Assembly (NCBI GenBank): GCA_023430845.1
Contig: JAEYYJ010000159.1
Span: forward strand, 1-10,300
Length of the DNA stretch: 10,300 nt
From: Pseudomonadota bacterium
Lineage (GTDB): Bacteria; Pseudomonadota; Alphaproteobacteria; Rhizobiales; Hyphomicrobiaceae
Reading direction: 5' to 3'
A program made the position numbers and the translations under genes. The notes under the pieces are model-generated. The model ran no database searches. It saw only the letters and a list, made by a program, of their open reading frames with translations, and was not told the DNA's origin. Of this stretch, positions 1-6,167 are shown piece after piece. Numbering within the stretch: the first letter of the stretch is position 1; each line of letters begins with the position of its first letter.

Positions 1-2
1 TC

Positions 3-1841
3 CTACTTCGCCGCTTCGACCGCGTGCGGCACCACGAATTGCAGGTTGGCCAGGCGCGCATAGAGCCCGCCGCGCGCAACGAGATCGCGGTGCGTGCCTT
101 CCTCGACAATGCGGCCCTCGTCGAGCACGACAATGCGATCGGCCTTCTGGATGGTGGCGAGGCGATGCGCGACGACGATCGTCGTGCGCCCCTGCATGGC
201 CACATCGAGCGCACGCTGCACGGCGACCTCGCTCTCGGCATCGAGCGCGCTCGTGGCCTCATCGAGCAGGAGGATCGGCGCCGAGCGCAGCAGCGCACGA
301 GCGATGGCGAGACGCTGACGCTGACCGCCGGACAGCGTGATACCGCGCTCGCCGATGCGTGTCTCATAGCCCTCCGGCAGCGCGCGAATGAACGCATCGG
401 CCTGGGCCGCGACAGCCGCGCGCTCCACGTCCTCCTTGCTCGCGCGCTCATCACCGAAGCGAATGTTCTCGGCGACCGAACCCGCAAGCAGCGTGATTTC
501 CTGCGGCACGAGCGCCATGCGCCGGCGCAGCTCGCCGAGATCGGCATCGCGTGCAGGCACACCATCGATGATCACGCGCCCTGCCGTCGGATCGCGTAGG
601 CGCTGCACGAGCGCGAGCAGCGTGCTCTTGCCCGATCCCGAAGGACCGACGAGCGCAACCCGTTCGCCGGGCGCAATGGCGAACGATACGTCGATGAGCG
701 CCGGGCTCTCGCTCCGGCTTGGATAGACGAAGCCGACGCGCTCCAGCACGATGCGTCCTTCGGCGGGGACGGGCAGCGGCACGGGCACAGCCGGCGAGAC
801 GATCTCAGGCTGGGTATCCAGCAGCTCGGTCAGGCGCTCGGCCGCACCGGCAGCCTGCGTGACTTCGCCCCAGACCTCGGAAAGCTCCGCGAGCGCGCCC
901 GCCGCGAACAGCGCGTAGAGCACGAACTGGCCGAGCCGGCCGCCGGACATCTCGCCCGCAACGACCAGCGCCGCGCCATACCAGAGAATTCCGACGACGC
1001 TGCCGACGACGAGCAGGATGACAACCGCGGTCAGACCCGCACGCGCCTTGAGCCGTGCATCGGCGGCGCCGAACGCAGCCTCGACCGAATCAGCAAACCG
1101 CGCGCCCAGCACCTTCTCGGCCGCGAAGGCCTGCACGGCCCGGATGCCGGTCAGCGTCTCGGAGGCAAGCGACGAAGCCTCGGCGAGCGCGTCCTGCGCC
1201 TTGCGCGAGCGCCGACGCACGATCCGCCCGTAGGCGACGAGCGGCAGCACGATGAGGGGGATGGCGACAAGCACGAGCGCAGAAAGCTTCGCGCTCGTCA
1301 CGATCATCATCGTGAGAGCGCCGAGCAACATGATGGCGTTGCGCGCCGCCTGCGAGAGCGCGGTGCCGGCAGCCGCCTTGATCTGAGTTGTATCAGCGGT
1401 AAGGCGGCTCATGAGCTCGCCCGAATGGGACTTTTCGTGAAATGCCGGGCCGAGCGTCATGAGATGGCGGAACACATCCGCGCGCACGTCCGCGACGACG
1501 CGCTCACCAAGCCAGTTGACGCAATAGAAGCGGGCGGCGCTGGCAATCGCGAGCAGAGCACCGATCAGCACCAGCACGGCGAAGTAACGATCGATGAAGC
1601 CGCCGTCGCCACCGGAGAAGCCGAAATCTATCATCCGCCGCACGGCCAGCGGCAACGACAACATGGCGAGCGCCGAGGCCACCATCGCGAGGCCGGCCAA
1701 AGCCAGCATGAGTGGGTGGCGCATGATGTAGGGCTTCAGCGCGAGCAAGGGGCGCAACGACCGACGGCCGCTCTCGCTGGAGGTCCTATCGCCCGGCATG
1801 TCTTCCGCCGGCTCCATGCTCTTCGATTTCCTACGTGCCAC
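3..1841 (-). CDS. ABC exporter, fused transmembrane and ATPase domains (MsbA-related)
   Basis: A 612-residue half-transporter that would act as a homodimer in the inner membrane, using ATP to export a lipid or hydrophobic compound; the substrate cannot be read from sequence. The first ~30 residues are polar. About six membrane segments lie between residues 40 and 320. The nucleotide-binding domain follows: Walker A GPSGSGKST at 399-407, Q-loop Gln447, signature LSGGQ at 503-507, Walker B ILLLDEATS with Glu528, and the switch His559. All catalytic elements are intact and the length is normal for type IV (MsbA-like) exporters. The start is GTG, preceded at 7 nt by GAGGGG; the first internal ATG (residue 9) lacks such a site. 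The stop TAG is at the very edge of the window. It is transcribed apart from the phasin gene upstream, which ends in a terminator. Family call is firm; calling it true MsbA (lipid A flippase) would be over-reach. Confidence 0.95.
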   Translation of the reverse strand: MARRKSKSMEPAEDMPGDRTSSESGRRSLRPLLALKPYIMRHPLMLALAGLAMVASALAMLSLPLAVRRMIDFGFSGGDGGFIDRYFAVLVLIGALLAIASAARFYCVNWLGERVVADVRADVFRHLMTLGPAFHEKSHSGELMSRLTADTTQIKAAAGTALSQAARNAIMLLGALTMMIVTSAKLSALVLVAIPLIVLPLVAYGRIVRRRSRKAQDALAEASSLASETLTGIRAVQAFAAEKVLGARFADSVEAAFGAADARLKARAGLTAVVILLVVGSVVGILWYGAALVVAGEMSGGRLGQFVLYALFAAGALAELSEVWGEVTQAAGAAERLTELLDTQPEIVSPAVPVPLPVPAEGRIVLERVGFVYPSRSESPALIDVSFAIAPGERVALVGPSGSGKSTLLALVQRLRDPTAGRVIIDGVPARDADLGELRRRMALVPQEITLLAGSVAENIRFGDERASKEDVERAAVAAQADAFIRALPEGYETRIGERGITLSGGQRQRLAIARALLRSAPILLLDEATSALDAESEVAVQRALDVAMQGRTTIVVAHRLATIQKADRIVVLDEGRIVEEGTHRDLVARGGLYARLANLQFVVPHAVEAAK

Positions 1842-1848
1842 GCCGGAT

Positions 1849-1854
1849 CCCCTC
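1849..1854 (-). promoter_or_regulatory. Ribosome binding site deciding a GTG start
   Basis: On the minus strand GAGGGG lies 7 nt before the GTG at 1841-1839. This supports GTG rather than the ATG eight codons later as the start of the ABC exporter gene. Confidence 0.7.
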
Positions 1855-2055
1855 GATGCTCACGAGCGTCAAGCACTAGAGCATCAGTCAGCGACGACCT
1901 TGAGGCGCCGCAAAGGCGAGAATATTGGTTCTAGGGGCCATGAATGCCCCAGCCTGCAGCGGCGAACAAGCCTCCCGCGGGCGATCAGCGGTCCGGAAGT
2001 CATTGAGTCGCAAGCGAATTGCCTTCACAGGGCGATCGCATCAGCGCTTTGAATT
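1855..2055. other. Intergenic region upstream of the ABC exporter gene
   Basis: About 200 bp between the exporter start and the phasin terminator. It must hold the exporter promoter, since the terminator at 2056-2098 should stop read-through from the phasin gene. I found no convincing -35/-10 pair. The only structure seen is a short inverted repeat, GGGGC and GCCCC at 1934-1938 and 1946-1950 with a 7-nt spacer. Short open frames here overlap each other, lack ribosome binding sites and look non-coding. Confidence 0.5.
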
Positions 2056-2098
2056 ACAAAAAGAAAAAGCCCACGACGATGAACTTATCGCCATGGGC
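2056..2098 (-). terminator. Intrinsic (rho-independent) terminator of the phasin gene
   Basis: Read on the minus strand, arms 2098-2087 and 2080-2069 form an uninterrupted 12-bp stem around a 6-nt loop, directly followed by a T-rich run (TTTTTCTTTTT, 2068-2058). Two of the pairs are G-U wobbles on the minus-strand RNA. On the plus strand the same positions become mismatches and there is no downstream U tract. So the element is built to act on minus-strand transcripts only. It lies about 40 nt past the phasin stop codon. Confidence 0.88.
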
Positions 2099-2138
2099 CG
2101 GCAGTATCGGTAATTGCGTACGGGCCTAAAGACGCGGC

Positions 2139-2468
2139 TTAGCGGCGCGCGGCAAAAGCCTTCTCGACCGGCTTGTAAGCTTCCTTCGCGATCTCCGAAT
2201 AGAACGAGCCGATCTTCGACATCTGCTGCACGTAGTCCTCGTACGCGCGCTTGGCGTAGCTCGACTGGATCTCGAACGCCTGTTCGATGGTCTTGGCCGA
2301 GAGGAGCTTCTCGAAGGTTGCAGTGCCTTCCTCGAACGAGCGCTTCGAGTAGTCGGTCATCTCGTTGGCAATCGTCTGCCAGCCCTTGTTCCACTCGCCG
2401 ACGAGCCGCATCGCCGTGTCGGTGTTGGCCTGGCCGAGCTTCTGGAAGTCTTCGAATGATTTCATCAT
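2139..2468 (-). CDS. Phasin family protein (polyhydroxyalkanoate granule-associated)
   Basis: A 109-residue, cysteine-free, almost wholly helical and amphipathic protein. Phasins of this type coat polyhydroxyalkanoate granules and control their number and size, acting as oligomers in the cytoplasm. Residues ~44-103 match the Phasin_2 pattern as I know it: a charged SFEEG start, then helices rich in Phe, Tyr, Glu and Lys (EKLLSAKTIEQAFEIQSSYAK region, then YEDYVQQMSKIGSFYSEIAKEAYKP region), ending in KPVEKAFAARR. An in-frame TTG lies seven codons upstream, but the ATG at 2468-2466 has AAGGA 8 nt before it and gives the usual N-terminus. The gene stands alone: own promoter upstream, own terminator downstream. 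No PHA synthase, depolymerase or phaR gene is in the window, so its granule role is inferred from family only. Phasin-like proteins are also found in species that make little PHA. Confidence 0.9.
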   Translation of the reverse strand: MMKSFEDFQKLGQANTDTAMRLVGEWNKGWQTIANEMTDYSKRSFEEGTATFEKLLSAKTIEQAFEIQSSYAKRAYEDYVQQMSKIGSFYSEIAKEAYKPVEKAFAARR

Positions 2469-2476
2469 GGGGGTGG

Positions 2477-2481
2477 TCCTT
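2477..2481 (-). promoter_or_regulatory. Ribosome binding site of the phasin gene
   Basis: AAGGA on the minus strand ends 8 nt before the ATG at 2468. It falls inside the longer frame that opens at the TTG (2489), so it argues against the TTG start. Confidence 0.65.
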
Positions 2482-2553
2482 CGAACCAACGGGCATCAGA
2501 GTTGGGTGTGTTCTGACGCAGAGGCAGGGGAAATGTCTCTTGCGATGCCCCGA

Positions 2554-2582
2554 GATTTAGGTGCGCTGCACAAATATGTCAA
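2554..2582 (-). promoter_or_regulatory. Phasin gene promoter (sigma-70 type) with overlapping dyad
   Basis: On the minus strand a perfect -35 hexamer TTGACA (2582-2577) is followed after 17 nt by TAAATC (2559-2554), a partial -10 match (3 of 6). The predicted start near 2547 would leave a leader of roughly 80 nt. The promoter is framed by a perfect 8-bp inverted repeat, ATTTAGGT at 2555-2562 and ACCTAAAT at 2582-2589. One arm covers the -10 and the other touches the -35. This fits a regulated promoter, but the regulator is not known from the sequence. Confidence 0.6.
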
Positions 2583-2602
2583 CCTAAATATTGCATCGCA
2601 CC
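2560..2602. promoter_or_regulatory. Paired TGC-rich inverted boxes, possible phasin repressor site
   Basis: GGTGCGCTGCA on the plus strand (2560-2570) and GGTGCGATGCA on the minus strand (2602-2592) are the same 11-mer with one difference, facing each other 21 nt apart. The first box also holds the dyad GTGC-gct-GCAC (2561-2571), between the -10 and -35 of the phasin promoter. The PHA-responsive repressor PhaR is known to bind TGC-rich sites at phasin promoters in other alphaproteobacteria, so these boxes are plausible candidates. That link is inference. Confidence 0.4.
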
Positions 2603-2853
2603 ATGAACGGGCACTCATTCGTCAGCCGTCGAACGATAAAGTTTAGATAAAATTTGCATCTATCGCTTCACGGGACGAAAGGACGCCTGCGGTAAGGTCC
2701 TCATCGACGGTTCGAGATCGACCGCCCCATTGGCGCCCCAACCCGGTGTTCTCATAGGAACTTCCGCGAGAGGGCGGCCATCCAGGCGGGCGGTCGAGGG
2801 ACGACCGGGGAGGCCAAGACGCGCCATCTGGTGCGGTAAACGGGTTAGCAATT
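2603..2853. other. Rest of the divergent intergenic region, leader of the carboxypeptidase gene
   Basis: An AT-rich patch at about 2633-2665 contains TAGATAAAAT and is flanked by CGATA (2634-2638) and TATCG (2661-2665). It may carry the rightward promoter, but no good -35 is spaced from it. Nearer the gene, CGGTCG and CGACCG (2791-2796, 2802-2807) make a 6-bp stem with a 5-nt loop. No strong ribosome binding site precedes the ATG at 2854. Small open frames on the minus strand here run into the carboxypeptidase gene and look like shadows. Confidence 0.4.
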
Positions 2854-4377
2854 ATGTCTGCAGCAGCAAGCTGGCGAGCAACACTTGCCGGCATGGCAAT
2901 TTTGATCATTTGCCTCGCGGCAGCCGGTGCGACAGAAGCGCGCGCCGACAGCCGCCGTGCTGCTTTTGTCGTCGACGCGAACTCGGGCCGCGTTCTTCAC
3001 GCGGCCAACGCCGATGCCCGGCGCTTTCCCGCCTCCCTCACCAAGCTGATGACACTCTACCTCGTCTTCGAGCAGATCGAGGCCGGCCGCCTCAGCGCGT
3101 CGACGCCGATCCGGATTTCGGCCCAGGCCGCGTCCGTCCCGCCCTCGAAGCTCAATCTCGATCCCGGTGAGACCATTCCGCTCGGCGCCGCCATTCGTGC
3201 GCTCGTCACCAAGTCGGCGAACGACGTCGCGGTTGCCGTGGCCGAGCACATTTCCGGAAGCGAAGCCGCCTTCGCCCGCGTCATGACGGCGAAAGCCCGT
3301 CAGCTCGGGATGCGCTCGACCGTCTTCCGCAACGCGCATGGCCTGCCGGACTCCGAGCAGGTGACGACCGCGCGCGACATCGCCACGCTCTCGCTCGCCC
3401 TCTACGATCATTTCCCGCAGCACGCGCGCGTGTTCGCCACCCGCCGGTTCAACTACGCCGGCTCCTCCTATCGCAATCACAACACCATGCTCGGCTCGTT
3501 CGAGGGCATGGAGGGGATCAAGACCGGCTATACGCGCGCATCGGGTTTCAATCTCTCGGCTTCCGTGCGCCGCAATGGCCGGCACGTGGTTGCCGTCGTC
3601 ATGGGCGGCCGCACGGCCCAGGCACGCAATGCCGAGATGCGCACGCTTCTGACGCGCAGCCTCACGCGCGCCACCACATCCAAATCGCGGCGTCCCGTAC
3701 AGATCGCACGCGCGGAACCGGCAGAGCGCGCAGAGCGTCCTGTTCCGACACCGCAGCGCGCCCGCGCTCCTGCTCGATCGATGCCGCGCCTCGTTGAGCC
3801 GGTCCGCGCCGCGGTGGCGCCCACCACCCGCGCGTCGAACGAGCCGACAATCCAGATGGCGCGCGTGCGCACCGTACCCGTCGTGCAGCATCAGGGCGGC
3901 GGTCAGTGGCAGCAGCCTCAGCCGCAACCCTCCGCGATCGAAGCCCATGCCCGTTTCACGATGGCCGAACAGGGTCGCGGCGCGCAGCCGTCGACGCTCG
4001 GCGCACAGGCACGCCGGCTTGATGACGGACATCCGGCAATCTATGCCACCGAGCATAGCGCTCCGACCACCACCGCAGCGCTGCAGCAGCGCGCCCATGG
4101 TCAGCCTCCCTATGCCGACGCCATCAGCCGGGGCGACTTCGGCGTCCAGGTGGGTGCGTTCGCCACGGAAGCCGAGGCCGAGGCGCGCCTGCGCGAAGTT
4201 CGCCAGAATGCGAGCGGCCTGCTCGCTGCCGCCATTGATGTAACTGAACCTGTCGCGCAAGGATCGCGCACGCTTTATCGCGCGCGCTTTGCCGGCCTCG
4301 ATGCCAAACCAGCCGCCGAAACCTGTTCGGCCCTCCGCCGCCAGCGTGTGGACTGTTTCGTCACGCGCTTGCGCTGA
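2854..4377 (+). CDS. D-alanyl-D-alanine carboxypeptidase with C-terminal SPOR domain
   Basis: A 507-residue periplasmic serine peptidase (family S11) that removes the terminal D-Ala from peptidoglycan pentapeptides, limiting cross-links. Residues 1-31 are a Sec signal peptide ending in ARA. The penicillin-binding fold has all three active-site motifs: SLTK (Ser61, Lys64), SAN (121-123) and KTG (223-225). Residues ~272-426 form a low-complexity linker rich in Arg, Ala, Pro and Gln, in place of the beta-rich PBP5 C-terminal domain and the membrane-anchoring helix usual in Enterobacteria. Residues ~427-507 are a SPOR domain (GDFGVQVGAFATEAEAEARL start, C491 and C501 near the end), which in other proteins binds glycan strands stripped of peptides at division septa. 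So this enzyme probably reaches the septum through SPOR rather than by membrane anchoring. The next gene starts 18 nt after the stop and is likely co-transcribed. Start choice rests on the signal peptide. Confidence 0.94.
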   Translation: MSAAASWRATLAGMAILIICLAAAGATEARADSRRAAFVVDANSGRVLHAANADARRFPASLTKLMTLYLVFEQIEAGRLSASTPIRISAQAASVPPSKLNLDPGETIPLGAAIRALVTKSANDVAVAVAEHISGSEAAFARVMTAKARQLGMRSTVFRNAHGLPDSEQVTTARDIATLSLALYDHFPQHARVFATRRFNYAGSSYRNHNTMLGSFEGMEGIKTGYTRASGFNLSASVRRNGRHVVAVVMGGRTAQARNAEMRTLLTRSLTRATTSKSRRPVQIARAEPAERAERPVPTPQRARAPARSMPRLVEPVRAAVAPTTRASNEPTIQMARVRTVPVVQHQGGGQWQQPQPQPSAIEAHARFTMAEQGRGAQPSTLGAQARRLDDGHPAIYATEHSAPTTTAALQQRAHGQPPYADAISRGDFGVQVGAFATEAEAEARLREVRQNASGLLAAAIDVTEPVAQGSRTLYRARFAGLDAKPAAETCSALRRQRVDCFVTRLR

Positions 4378-4395
4378 GAGAGGGAAAATCAAATT

Positions 4396-5073
4396 ATGAC
4401 TGTCAACGGTCCTTCGATCACATCCCAGCTCGCCGCCCTCAAGGCGTCGATGCAGTCCTCGGCGACGCATGGCGCTGCCTCGGCTCCGAGCACTTCCTCG
4501 CAGGCACCGCAGAGTGTCATGCGCAGCGCGCTCTCGCCGGTCGCCGCCGGTGCCATGCTCGGCTTGTCGGCCATGACGCCGAGCGCGTCCGCCACTGCCG
4601 CCAAGGTGAGCAACCCCTACACGAGCCCCGCCGCGGAGACGTACACACGCGCCGGCATTCCAGCCGAGAAGGCCGCATGGATTGCTTCGCTCGGCGCCGA
4701 CTCGTGGGAACTCCGGCAGCCGACCCGCATCGACGAGTCTGCCTTCGCCCAGCGGGCACTCGACAGCATGATCCGCAGCGGAATGGCGAAGTTCCCGGGA
4801 TTCGCCGAGGCGCGCGCCAATGGCACGCTCAAGATCCAGCACGCGCGCGAGCAGCCCGAGCTCGCCTACCGCTCCTTCCAGCTCACGCTCTACAAGGATG
4901 GGCAGGAGTTCGGCGGTGTCGGTTTCGGCACCATGAACAGGGATCGCTGGCTCGAGCTGCGCCAGAGCGGCACGTTCGCGGCAACCGGCTCGGTCGCCGG
5001 CAACGACTACGTCGCGACGTGGCCGCTCGCTTGGGACGGCGGTGAAGGGCTCATCCCGCAGCACGCCGCCTGA
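4396..5073 (+). CDS. Hypothetical protein, Ala/Ser/Thr-rich N-terminus, unknown C-terminal domain
   Basis: A 225-residue protein I do not recognise. Residues 1-75 are low complexity (Ala, Ser, Thr, Pro), with a weakly hydrophobic stretch at ~47-60 that is too short and too far in for a standard signal peptide. Residues ~78-223 look folded: a helical part (AGIPAEKAAWIASLGADSWE; then an ESAFAQRALDSMIRSGMAKFPGF region) and a probable beta part (RSFQLTLYKDGQEFGGVGFGTM; DYVATWPLAWDGG). Five tryptophans and no cysteines. The ATG follows GAGAGAGGG at about 11 nt, inside the 18-nt gap after the SPOR carboxypeptidase gene, so translation from the same mRNA is likely. Codon use matches its neighbours and supports a real gene. 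Location suggests, but does not show, a link to cell-wall work. It could be cytoplasmic, or exported by a route other than Sec. Confidence 0.82.
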   Translation: MTVNGPSITSQLAALKASMQSSATHGAASAPSTSSQAPQSVMRSALSPVAAGAMLGLSAMTPSASATAAKVSNPYTSPAAETYTRAGIPAEKAAWIASLGADSWELRQPTRIDESAFAQRALDSMIRSGMAKFPGFAEARANGTLKIQHAREQPELAYRSFQLTLYKDGQEFGGVGFGTMNRDRWLELRQSGTFAATGSVAGNDYVATWPLAWDGGEGLIPQHAA

Positions 5074-5125
5074 TCCGCACGGAACGGCACGCCTCGCCAG
5101 CACAAAATTTGCCATGCTGTCATCC

Positions 5126-5138
5126 CGTGCTAAGCACG
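5126..5138. repeat. 13-bp near-palindrome before the transglycosylase gene
   Basis: CGTGCT-a-AGCACG is a perfect dyad with a single central base, too tight for an RNA hairpin loop. Its form is that of a protein-binding site. It sits about 50 nt before the ATG. A TTGCCA at 5110-5115 could be a -35 box but no good -10 follows, so the regulatory reading is weak. Confidence 0.3.
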
Positions 5139-5174
5139 CCTCCCCATGAGCGGATACCATTTCCGCGACAATTC

Positions 5175-5180
5175 AGGGAG
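5175..5180 (+). promoter_or_regulatory. Ribosome binding site deciding the transglycosylase start
   Basis: AGGGAG ends 9 nt before the ATG at 5190. An in-frame ATG at 5109 would add 27 residues in front of a good signal peptide, and it has no such site. Confidence 0.65.
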
Positions 5181-5189
5181 CGACGCCGA

Positions 5190-6044
5190 ATGACATCATG
5201 GAGCCTCGACAGGGCCCTCCGCAGGGCAAAGTTCGCGACCGGCGCGATGCTTGCGGCACTCCTGCTCGCCATGCCGACCGCAGCGCGCGCGCAGTCTTGC
5301 GGCAACAACGCCGACGGCTTCGGGCGGTGGCTCTCGGCCATCAAGGTCCAGGCCGCGAAGCAGGGCATTTCCCAGAGCGCCATGGATCGTGCGCTCGTCG
5401 GTGTGACGTATGATCCGACCGTCATCCGCCTCGACCGCAACCAGCGCTCCTTCAAGCTGAGCTTCGAGCAATTCTATGCGCGCCGCGTCGGCAGCGCCTT
5501 GATGAACCGGGCCCGCCAGCGCCTCGCGCGTCACAAGGCCGTCTTCGATCGCGTCGAGCAGCGCTTCGGCGTGCCGCGCGAAATCATCGTTGCCATCTGG
5601 GGCCTTGAAACGAACTTCGGCGCCGATACGTCGGGCCGCTTCTCCATCATCCGCTCGCTCGCGACGCTCGCCTACGACTGCAGGCGCTCGGCATTCTTCA
5701 CGCCGCAGTTTCTCGACTCGATCCGCATCGTCCAGCGCGGTGACATGACACCCGCGCAGATGCGCGGCGGCTGGGCCGGCGAGATCGGCCAGACGCAGTT
5801 CCTGCCGAGCCCCTACATCAAGTACGCCGTCGACTTCGACGGTGACGGGCGCCGCGACCTCGTCAATTCGGTGCCGGACATTCTGGCGTCCACGGCAAAC
5901 TTCCTCAAAGGCCATGGCTGGCGGACGGGTGGCTCCTGGGAGCCCGGTTCCGCCAACTATAACGTCATCCGCGACTGGAACCGCGCCCAAGTCTATCAGC
6001 GGACCATCTCGGTCATGGCGACGCGGCTGAAGTCCGGCAACTGA
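5190..6044 (+). CDS. Lytic murein transglycosylase, MltB type (SLT_2 domain)
   Basis: A 284-residue periplasmic enzyme that cuts the MurNAc-GlcNAc bond of peptidoglycan with formation of 1,6-anhydroMurNAc. Residues 1-34 are a Sec signal peptide (RR at 11-12, hydrophobic core, cut after AARA). No lipobox cysteine is present, so it is probably soluble rather than a lipoprotein like E. coli MltB. The catalytic Glu140 sits in IWGLETNFG (family 3 signature). GEIGQTQFLPS (198-207), DFDGDGRRDL (215-224) and SVPDILASTANFLKGHGW (227-244) are further family marks. C37 and C163 could form a disulphide. It ends soon after the catalytic domain and lacks the C-terminal peptidoglycan-binding domain found in many alphaproteobacterial relatives, so it is a short form. 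Position after a carboxypeptidase gene fits a role in wall turnover. A 116-nt gap leaves open whether it is in the same operon. Confidence 0.93.
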   Translation: MTSWSLDRALRRAKFATGAMLAALLLAMPTAARAQSCGNNADGFGRWLSAIKVQAAKQGISQSAMDRALVGVTYDPTVIRLDRNQRSFKLSFEQFYARRVGSALMNRARQRLARHKAVFDRVEQRFGVPREIIVAIWGLETNFGADTSGRFSIIRSLATLAYDCRRSAFFTPQFLDSIRIVQRGDMTPAQMRGGWAGEIGQTQFLPSPYIKYAVDFDGDGRRDLVNSVPDILASTANFLKGHGWRTGGSWEPGSANYNVIRDWNRAQVYQRTISVMATRLKSGN

Positions 6045-6075
6045 TACCCCCACATTTTTGCCGCGCATGACGATC

Positions 6076-6121
6076 GGTGCAAAGCACCCTACACACGCGG
6101 GCTCGCCGTGGTGTAGGGTGC
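6076..6121. repeat. Inverted repeat with two competing hairpins, REP-like
   Basis: GCACCCTACAC (6084-6094) pairs perfectly with GTGTAGGGTGC (6111-6121), an 11-bp stem around a 16-nt GC-rich loop that can itself pair for a few bases. Its left arm also takes part in a smaller hairpin, GGTGC-aaa-GCACC (6076-6088), so only one of the two can form. There is no U tract, so it is not a classical intrinsic terminator, though it could act with Rho or protect the upstream message. Shape and intergenic place resemble dispersed palindromic repeats. Only one copy is in the window. Confidence 0.6.
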
Positions 6122-6167
6122 CGCAGCGAACACATTCCGCGATCAGCGAGCGCGCACCCGAGCCACC

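Noticed and set aside
2041..2496. Minus-strand frame of 151 residues overlapping the phasin gene
   Set aside because: The phasin frame shows clear family sequence. This one runs through the terminator and is composed of Arg/Asp/His-rich sequence.
2643..2909. Possible small minus-strand gene in the divergent region
   Set aside because: It overlaps the start of the carboxypeptidase, has no clear binding site and no family likeness.
2845..5160. Open frame of 771 residues on the minus strand opposite the carboxypeptidase and the 225-residue gene
   Set aside because: It mirrors two well-supported plus-strand genes. Its product is Arg/Gly/His-rich without any family motif, a usual by-product of GC-rich third positions.
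5109..5189. Longer N-terminus for the transglycosylase
   Set aside because: The added 27 residues would bury the signal peptide. The ATG at 5190 has its own Shine-Dalgarno.
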